A stretch of DNA of 32,026 nt from Gammaproteobacteria bacterium (GTDB lineage Bacteria; Pseudomonadota; Gammaproteobacteria; JAKDMP01). Within the stretch, counting starts at the first letter, position 1. The number at the start of each line of letters is the position of its first letter. Made by a program: the position numbers and the translations under genes. The notes under the pieces are model-generated. The model saw only the letters and a program-made list of their open reading frames with translations. It was not told the origin of the DNA and did not search any database. The DNA is taken from the NCBI GenBank assembly GCA_027018875.1, contig JALUYA010000050.1:1-32026 (forward strand), given 5' to 3'. This document shows positions 26,844 to 32,026 of this stretch, one piece after another.

Positions 26844-29471
26844 ATGACAACCAACGAGATTCGCCAGGCTTTTCTAGATTTCTTCTCCGCCCGGGGCCAT
26901 ACGGTGGTGCCCTCGAGCCCGCTGGTGCCCGCCAATGATCCGACCCTGCTGTTCACCAATGCGGGGATGGTGCAATTCAAGGATGTTTTCCTCGGGCGCG
27001 AGCAGCGTGGCTACACCCGGGCCACATCTTCGCAGCGGTGCGTGCGCGCTGGCGGCAAGCACAATGACCTGGAAAACGTGGGCTATACCGCGCGGCATCA
27101 TACCTTCTTCGAGATGCTGGGCAATTTCAGTTTCGGCGATTATTTCAAGCGCGATGCGATTTTCTATGCCTGGACCCTGTTGACCGAGGTTTTTCATCTC
27201 CCTGCAGAAAGGCTTTGGGCCACGGTATACGCGACCGATGACGCAGCCTATGACGTGTTTGCGAACGGGCTCGGGGTTCCCGCGGCGCGTATCGTGCGCC
27301 TCGGTGACAAGCCCGGCGGGCGGAAATTCGAAAGCGATAACTTCTGGCAGATGGCCGATACCGGGCCCTGTGGACCCTGTGCCGAGATTTTCTATGATCA
27401 CGGACCCGCAATTACGGGGGGACCGCCCGGCTCACCTACGGCCGATGGGGATCGCTACGTCGAGATCTGGAACCTGGTCTTCATGCAGTATGACCGGGCG
27501 GCCGATGGTACGATGACGCCGCTGCCCGCGCCCTGCGTGGATACCGGGATGGGGCTCGAGCGGATCGCCGCGGTACTTCAGGGGGTACATTCAAATTACG
27601 CGATCGACCTGTTTCGCGTCCTGATCGGCGAGGCGGCCGAGGTGACCGGCGTGCGGGATTTGAACTCCAGTTCACTCAAGGTGATCGCGGATCATATCCG
27701 TGCGAGTGCTTTTTTGATCGCCGACGGCGTCGTGCCCGCGAACGAAGGCCGGGGCTATGTGTTGCGCCGGATCATTCGCCGCGCGATCCGCCATGGCTAC
27801 AAGCTGGGTCGGACCGAGCCTTTCTTTTATCGGCTGGTTGAGCCGCTGGTTCGGGAGATGGGGGTGGCCTATCCATTGTTGGCTGAGTCCCGCTCCCGGA
27901 TCGAGGACGCGCTGCGCGAGGAAGAGAATCGCTTTGCGGCGACGTTGCACCGGGGGATGCACCTGCTCGAGGACACGCTCGATTCCCTGCCGGGAAAGAT
28001 ACTCCCGGGTACGGTGGCCTTCAAGCTGTACGACACTTACGGCTTTCCGGTGGATCTTAGCGCCGATGTCGCCCGCGAGCGGGGATTCACGGTGGATCTT
28101 GACGGGTTCGAGCGCGAGATGCAGCGCCAGCGCGAGCGGGCGCGGGCGGCTAGCCGGTTTGACGCCGATTACAGCCGCGGCGGACAGATCGAGGCCCGCT
28201 CGGAGTTTTCGGGCTATGAGCGGACCCAGGATCGGGCACGGATTGTCGCACTGTATTGCCAATCTGCGCCAGTGCTTAGGTTGGAACCGGGAATGGAAGG
28301 GCTGGTGGTATTGGATAACACCCCGTTCTACGCCGAATCCGGTGGCCAGGTGGGTGATACCGGTGTGATCGAGGCGGACGGTGGCTGCTTCCAGGTCCGC
28401 GATACCCAGAAACGAATGCCGGCGCATGTGCACTTTGGAACGTTGGAACGGGGCCACCTGGAAGTCGGCGACAGCGTTACTGCCCGGGTAGATGCCGAGC
28501 GGCGGGGGGAGATCATGCGGAACCATTCCGCGACTCACCTGTTGCATGCGGCGCTGCGCGAGATTTTGGGCACACATGTTGTTCAGAAAGGCTCGCTGGT
28601 CGCACCAAGTCGCCTGCGATTCGACTTTTCCCATCCCAGACCGATCGGTGCGGAAACCCTCGCACGGGTCGAGGATCGGGTAAATGAATGGATACGTGCC
28701 AACCTGGAGGGCGAGACCCGCCGGCTGCCCTATGCCGAGGCGCTCGCCTCGGGGGCACTGGCCCTGTTCGGCGAAAAATACGGGGATGTGGTTCGCGTTC
28801 TGCGCTTCGGCTCGGTTTCGGTGGAGCTGTGTGGCGGCACTCACGTGAAGCGCACCGGCGATATCGGCCTGTTCAAGGTCGTCTTCGAATCGGGTGTGGC
28901 CGCCGGGGTGCGGCGAATCGAGGCGGTAACCGGGCGTGGCGCGATCGCCTTCATGCATCGGCAAGAGCAGTGGCTGAGCGAGATTGCCGCAAATCTCAAG
29001 TCCAGTCGCGAGGATGCCGCGGCGAGGGTTCGCCAGTTGGCGGAGCGGGCACGGGAGTTGGAGAAGGAGCTGGGGCGGTTGCGCGAGCGCCTCGCTGGCG
29101 GCCGGGGTGCCGATCTGGCTTCTCGGGCCAAGGAGATAGATGGGCACCGGGTGCTGGCGGCGCGTTTCGATGGCGCCGACGCCAAGGGGCTGCGAGCGGC
29201 GGTGGACCGGCTGAAGGGGACACTGGGATCCGCGGCCATCGTGCTTGCCGCGGTCGAGGGCGGCAAGGTGCGGCTTGCCGCCGGGGTCACGCCTGACCTG
29301 GCGGCAAAAATACCCGCCGGTGAGCTGGTCAATACCGTCGCCGGTCAGGTTGGCGGGCAGGGTGGCGGCCGCGCCGATTTCGCCCAAGCGGGCGGAACCC
29401 GGCCGCAGGAGTTGGATGCGGCGCTTGCCAGGGTACCCGGGTGGGTACGGCAACGCCTTTCCGGCGGCTGA
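26844..29471 (+). CDS. alaS: Alanine--tRNA ligase
   Basis: AlaRS charges tRNA-Ala and edits mischarged serine and glycine. The 875-residue protein has the class II core ([29 protein letters not shown]), the editing-domain zinc site NHSATHLLH (HxxxH) with CGGTH, and the C-terminal glycine-rich C-Ala segment [10 protein letters not shown]. Length matches E. coli AlaRS (876). No strong ribosome site is visible. It leads the alaS-lysC-csrA order common in gammaproteobacteria. Confidence 0.98.
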   Translation: MTTNEIRQAFLDFFSARGHTVVPSSPLVPANDPTLLFTNAGMVQFKDVFLGREQRGYTRATSSQRCVRAGGKHNDLENVGYTARHHTFFEMLGNFSFGDYFKRDAIFYAWTLLTEVFHLPAERLWATVYATDDAAYDVFANGLGVPAARIVRLGDKPGGRKFESDNFWQMADTGPCGPCAEIFYDHGPAITGGPPGSPTADGDRYVEIWNLVFMQYDRAADGTMTPLPAPCVDTGMGLERIAAVLQGVHSNYAIDLFRVLIGEAAEVTGVRDLNSSSLKVIADHIRASAFLIADGVVPANEGRGYVLRRIIRRAIRHGYKLGRTEPFFYRLVEPLVREMGVAYPLLAESRSRIEDALREEENRFAATLHRGMHLLEDTLDSLPGKILPGTVAFKLYDTYGFPVDLSADVARERGFTVDLDGFEREMQRQRERARAASRFDADYSRGGQIEARSEFSGYERTQDRARIVALYCQSAPVLRLEPGMEGLVVLDNTPFYAESGGQVGDTGVIEADGGCFQVRDTQKRMPAHVHFGTLERGHLEVGDSVTARVDAERRGEIMRNHSATHLLHAALREILGTHVVQKGSLVAPSRLRFDFSHPRPIGAETLARVEDRVNEWIRANLEGETRRLPYAEALASGALALFGEKYGDVVRVLRFGSVSVELCGGTHVKRTGDIGLFKVVFESGVAAGVRRIEAVTGRGAIAFMHRQEQWLSEIAANLKSSREDAAARVRQLAERARELEKELGRLRERLAGGRGADLASRAKEIDGHRVLAARFDGADAKGLRAAVDRLKGTLGSAAIVLAAVEGGKVRLAAGVTPDLAAKIPAGELVNTVAGQVGGQGGGRADFAQAGGTRPQELDAALARVPGWVRQRLSGG

Positions 29472-29491
29472 TTCCGGCGTCTGGGTCCCGC

Positions 29492-30712
29492 ATGAGCCTC
29501 CTGGTACTTAAATTCGGAGGCACCTCCATGGCCCATGCCAGGAGCGTCGGATGTGTCGTCGAGCGGATAGACGGTGCCTATCGTGCCGGGCACCGGCTGG
29601 TGGTCGTGGTTTCGGCCGCCGACGGAGAAACCCAGCGGCTGATCGACGAAACCGTCCGGTTCACCACGCAACCCGATCCCGCCGCCGTGGATCTGCTGCT
29701 TGCGACCGGCGAACAGGCGAGCGTCGCCCGCCTGGTTCTGGCACTCGCACACCAGGGGGTTCCCGCCGAGCCGTTCACCGGCGCCCGCGCCGGCGTACTT
29801 ACCGATAGTGTGCATGGCAAGGCACGGGTCTGTCATTGCGATACCCGCCAGATCGAGCGAGTACTTGCCGCGGGGCGGATTGCGGTAGTCGCCGGATTCC
29901 AGGGGGTGGATACCGACGGGCGCGTGACCACCCTGGGACGCGGTGGCTCGGATACTACGGCCGTGGCTCTGGCGGCTGCGCTTCGGGCTGATGAATGCCG
30001 GATCTATACCGACGTCGATGGCGTCTATACTGCCGATCCGCGCATCGAACCCCGGGCTCGCCGCCTGGACTACATCCATTGCGAGGAAATGCTTGAATTA
30101 GCCGGGCTGGGCTCCAAGGTGCTTGCCACCGAGTCGGTGGATTACGCCGCCGAGCATCGCGTGCCCTTGCGGGTACTTTCGACCTTTAGCCCCGGGGCGG
30201 GCACGGCCATTCGACATCAGCCCGAGGTGCTGTCTCCTCCTGTTGTGGGGGTGGCCGCAAGTGCGGCCGAAGCCGAACTCGCGGCCATCGGATTGCCCGC
30301 GCGCCCGGGGCTGGTTGCCGAGTTGATAGCCCCCCTGGCCGAGGCCCGGATTGCAGTGGACGCAGTCCTTCAAAATGAAGTCCGCCAGGGCCGCAGCGAC
30401 GTGAGCTTTACTATGGCCCGGCGGAACCTGGTTATGGCCCGCCGGATTCTTTCCCGCGAGGCGGGGCGACTAGGTGCCGAGCGATTGATCGAGGATGCCG
30501 GCATTGCCAAGGTATCCCTGATCGGACGCGGGTTGCGATCCAATACCGTGATCCTGTCCCGGGCGCTTGCGGCGCTCGAGAGAGTGGGGGTAAGTGTCCG
30601 TGTCGTGGTTGCCAATGAAACCCGGTTATCGGTCCTGGTGCCCGAGGTGGAACTGGAGCAAGCGGTGCGGGTCTGGCATGCCGAATTCGAACTGGGGGAG
30701 CCTTCCGCCTGA
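29492..30712 (+). CDS. lysC: Aspartate kinase
   Basis: The enzyme phosphorylates aspartate, the first step to lysine, threonine and methionine. The 406-residue protein has KFGGTS (7-12), the catalytic segment LGRGGSDTTAVALAAAL, YTDVDGVYTADPR and two ACT domains at the C-terminus (about 265-406). The second ACT segment (VVVANETRLSVLVPE) differs from the usual TSEIK-type inhibitor site, so feedback control may be altered; that is inference. The start follows alaS by 20 bases. I prefer the ATG at 29492 over upstream codons inside alaS because homologues begin here. Confidence 0.96.
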   Translation: MSLLVLKFGGTSMAHARSVGCVVERIDGAYRAGHRLVVVVSAADGETQRLIDETVRFTTQPDPAAVDLLLATGEQASVARLVLALAHQGVPAEPFTGARAGVLTDSVHGKARVCHCDTRQIERVLAAGRIAVVAGFQGVDTDGRVTTLGRGGSDTTAVALAAALRADECRIYTDVDGVYTADPRIEPRARRLDYIHCEEMLELAGLGSKVLATESVDYAAEHRVPLRVLSTFSPGAGTAIRHQPEVLSPPVVGVAASAAEAELAAIGLPARPGLVAELIAPLAEARIAVDAVLQNEVRQGRSDVSFTMARRNLVMARRILSREAGRLGAERLIEDAGIAKVSLIGRGLRSNTVILSRALAALERVGVSVRVVVANETRLSVLVPEVELEQAVRVWHAEFELGEPSA

Positions 30713-30740
30713 CCCGCAAGAGCCGCAGTTTATAAGGCCC

Positions 30741-30768
30741 TTGTTATTTGTATTTTAGGCGCTACAAT
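30741..30768 (+). promoter_or_regulatory. Candidate csrA promoter
   Basis: TTGTTA (30741-30746) and TACAAT (30763-30768) are 16 bases apart and lie 40 bases ahead of the csrA start. Close agreement with sigma-70 boxes suggests csrA can be transcribed on its own, beyond read-through from alaS-lysC. Confidence 0.6.
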
Positions 30769-30808
30769 GCGGACATAAGTATTCTTTTATGGCACAGGGA
30801 GGAAAGCC

Positions 30809-31033
30809 ATGCTGATCCTGACGCGTCGGGTCGGCGAAGCCGTGAAAATCGGGGAAGATATCACCATCACGGTGCTGGGGATCAAGGGAGGGCAAGTGCG
30901 CCTCGGGGTCACGGCTCCCAGGGAGATTTCTGTTCACCGGGAGGAAATTTACCTGAGGATTCAGCGCGAGCGAAATGTACTCGAAGGGCACGAACTCGAT
31001 GGTTCGGTCGGGGAAGACTCCGGACAGGGCTAG
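30809..31033 (+). CDS. csrA: Carbon storage regulator CsrA
   Basis: CsrA is a small dimeric RNA-binding protein that binds GGA sites near ribosome-binding sites and controls translation. The 74-residue product starts [18 protein letters not shown] and has the [18 protein letters not shown] core with the RNA-binding arginine. An extra acidic tail follows the usual 60 residues. GGGAGGA is placed well before the ATG. Because that site contains GGA motifs, CsrA might act on its own message, as in E. coli; this is inference. Confidence 0.98.
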   Translation: MLILTRRVGEAVKIGEDITITVLGIKGGQVRLGVTAPREISVHREEIYLRIQRERNVLEGHELDGSVGEDSGQG

Positions 31034-31085
31034 ATCTTGCATCGAAATGAGAGCCCCGGGCGATTCGGCTTCCAGGGCATGGTGT

Positions 31086-31155
31086 GTTATTCTCCTATCC
31101 CGAAGTTCCTCGGGGTGCGGCCCGTAGGGTGGAGCCCAGGGAAGGGCGGAATAAC
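31086..31155. repeat. Palindromic element, possibly a dispersed REP-like repeat
   Basis: GTTATTC (31086-31092) pairs with GAATAAC (31149-31155), enclosing an inner hairpin CCCGA/TCGGG (31100-31114) and the string GTAGGGTGGA. These strings resemble dispersed palindromic repeats seen between genes in many proteobacteria. Only one copy is visible here, so repeat status is a guess; it could be a structured RNA. Confidence 0.35.
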
Positions 31156-31167
31156 GCGCTCCCCTGC

Positions 31168-31185
31168 ACGGGCCGGGTGGCCCGT
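31168..31185 (+). terminator. Hairpin ahead of the tRNA-Ser gene
   Basis: ACGGGCC (31168-31174) and GGCCCGT (31179-31185) form a perfect 7-pair stem with a 4-base loop. The following bases are TGGTTAG rather than a T run, so it is a weak candidate for ending the csrA transcript. Confidence 0.35.
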
Positions 31186-31212
31186 TGGTTAGACTAGAAG
31201 TGGAAATAGGTA
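31185..31212 (+). promoter_or_regulatory. Candidate tRNA-Ser promoter
   Basis: TTGGTT (31185-31190) and TAGGTA (31207-31212) are 16 bases apart, with the tRNA starting 16 bases beyond. The spacing fits a stable-RNA promoter, but the boxes are only fair. Confidence 0.4.
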
Positions 31213-31228
31213 AGCAGGTTTGGACGAC

Positions 31229-31319
31229 GGAGAGATGGCCGAGTGGTCGAAGGCGCTCCCCTGCTAAGGGAGTAAGGGTCACAAGCCCTTCGAGGGTTCG
31301 AATCCCTCTCTCTCCGCCA
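31229..31319 (+). tRNA. tRNA-Ser(GCT)
   Basis: A complete 91-base class II tRNA. The acceptor arm GGAGAGA (31229-31235) pairs with TCTCTCC (31309-31315), followed by G and an encoded CCA. The anticodon loop CTGCTAA has GCT at 31263-31265, reading AGC/AGU serine codons. The long variable arm typical of serine tRNAs and the T arm GAGGG-TTCGAAT-CCCTC are present. A serine tRNA after csrA is common in gammaproteobacteria. Confidence 0.98.
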
Positions 31320-31478
31320 TTTGGCTTTATAAAATATTCGGCGAGGCAGAAACAGTATTATCATGCCGAGGTTGGTCAGGCGCATCCTCCTTTCCCGAGG
31401 AAGTTTTTCACCCTGGCCGGTCGTGCCGGGAAATTTGTCACCGGGATCCTGTCGGTGGTAGCCGGAATCAAGGATTTT

Positions 31479-31898
31479 TTAGTAGGGAAGAGCCGAACCT
31501 ATTGTCGGGAAGCCGGTCTTTTCGATCGCGGCCTTGGAGATGATCCATACTCCCGGTGTGGACGTTACACCCTGTTGATTCAGGATGGGAAGGTACACTT
31601 TTTGGCTTGTCAATCGCAGCAGTTCTCCCAAGTTCATGTTTCCTGAATCCTTGAGGGGATGGGCACCTATGGTAAGAATGATGCGTGTGTCCACGATGGA
31701 GTTGTCGTGGGAGGTATTTACATGATCTGCCCGTACCGAAAAAACGGGTATGGTACCGTGTGAGTCCTTACTTTCGTGGGCATAGGCAAAACCTCCGGCA
31801 ATGAGGAAGGCAAACGAACTTGCTGCGCAGATTAGCGTCGTTGATTTGAAGCAGGGAAGAAAGCGCATATCGAATCGACCTGTTCCGCCAAGTGGCAT
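31479..31898 (-). CDS. Hypothetical secreted protein, probably periplasmic
   Basis: A 139-residue frame with AAGAGG seven bases before its ATG; an inner ATG at 31868 is also possible. Residues about 11-40 form a signal peptide (MRFLPCFKSTTLI, a hydrophobic core, then AYAHES). The mature part of about 100 residues contains histidine, lysine and threonine-rich stretches (HVNTSHDNS) and ends GFPTIGSALPY. I recognise no family. Base composition is visibly less GC-rich than in the genes to the left, and it lies between tRNA-Ser and an insertion-sequence end, which suggests acquired DNA. Confidence 0.6.
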   Translation of the reverse strand: MPLGGTGRFDMRFLPCFKSTTLICAASSFAFLIAGGFAYAHESKDSHGTIPVFSVRADHVNTSHDNSIVDTRIILTIGAHPLKDSGNMNLGELLRLTSQKVYLPILNQQGVTSTPGVWIISKAAIEKTGFPTIGSALPY

Positions 31899-31926
31899 TA
31901 TTGCCTCTTTTGAAATCTGAGTGGGC

Positions 31927-32026
31927 GGCCCTATAGTAGCCGTACCTCACTGATAACGGACCGGACCCTGATGAACGAGCGGCTTTTCGAGACTGCCCTG
32001 GGGATTGTCGCCCCCTGGCACGTGGT
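31927..32026 (+). mobile_element. 5' end of a probable ISL3-family insertion sequence (incomplete)
   Basis: The start of a transposase-like frame lies at 31971, and the bases before it (GGCCCTATAGTAGCCG from 31927) could be the terminal inverted repeat. The other end is outside the window, so neither the repeat nor a target duplication can be confirmed. Confidence 0.4.
31971..32026 (+). CDS. Transposase N-terminus, ISL3-like (partial)
   Basis: Only 18 codons are inside the window. They read MNERLFETALGIVAPWHV, close to the N-terminal segment of ISL3-family transposases, which often open with a similar LFE-ALGL-PPW string. No ribosome site is clear. The call is from this short similarity only. 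Confidence 0.55.
   Translation, partial: MNERLFETALGIVAPWHV

Noticed and set aside
27672-29453. 593-codon minus-strand frame opposite alaS
   Set aside because: alaS is full length with all motifs; the antisense frame has no recognisable features.
1-32026. CRISPR array or phage gene cluster
   Set aside because: No regularly spaced direct repeats and no phage structural or integrase genes are visible in the window.

Overview
The window is GC-rich, densely coded bacterial chromosome, almost certainly from a gammaproteobacterium. The main evidence is familiar gene blocks: mutS divergent from pncC-thpR-recA-recX; fmdB-DUF502-aspS; rpmB-rpmG; and alaS-lysC-csrA followed by tRNA-Ser(GCT). A PPi-type phosphofructokinase, a Gld-type ABC exporter and an AspRS with non-discriminating signature residues suggest an environmental, perhaps chemolithotrophic lineage rather than an enteric one. 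I cannot name the genus from sequence alone.

Layout: (1) 1-4.2 kb is an envelope region. It holds a large secreted Asp-box beta-propeller protein that runs off the left edge, a small lipoprotein, and a divergent Spy/CpxP-like periplasmic protein with a structured leader. (2) 4.2-9.1 kb, minus strand: mutM, then a three-gene ABC-2 exporter (GldG-like, permease, ATPase) and adk with a zinc-type LID. (3) 9.2-11.9 kb, plus strand: PPi-dependent phosphofructokinase, ribosomal proteins L28 and L33, and a CDP-alcohol phosphatidyltransferase. (4) 11.9-14.4 kb: rnd divergent from mpl, with a possible 40-residue cysteine-rich ORF overlapping the mpl stop. (5) 14.4-20.8 kb, genome maintenance: recX, recA, thpR and pncC on the minus strand, mutS on the plus strand, then a GT4 glycosyltransferase. 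(6) 20.9-23.8 kb, minus strand: aspS, a DUF502 membrane protein and an FmdB-type zinc ribbon. (7) 24.0-31.3 kb, plus strand: metK, an S-adenosylhomocysteine (SAH) riboswitch, ahcY, alaS, lysC, csrA and tRNA-Ser. (8) From the tRNA to the right edge the DNA is visibly less GC-rich; it holds an orphan secreted protein and the 5' end of an apparent ISL3-family transposase.

Functionally, metK makes S-adenosylmethionine and ahcY clears the S-adenosylhomocysteine left after methylation; the riboswitch between them lets ahcY respond to the toxic product. mutM, mutS, recA, recX and perhaps pncC cover DNA repair and nucleotide salvage. The aspS, alaS, rpmB, rpmG and tRNA genes serve translation. csrA is a global post-transcriptional regulator with its own likely promoter. 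No clearly new multi-gene system is visible. The points most worth a second look are the SAH riboswitch and a weakly similar structured metK leader, the non-discriminating AspRS signature, the cysteine-rich mini-ORF after mpl, the palindromic element between csrA and tRNA-Ser, and the uncharacterised envelope genes at both ends.
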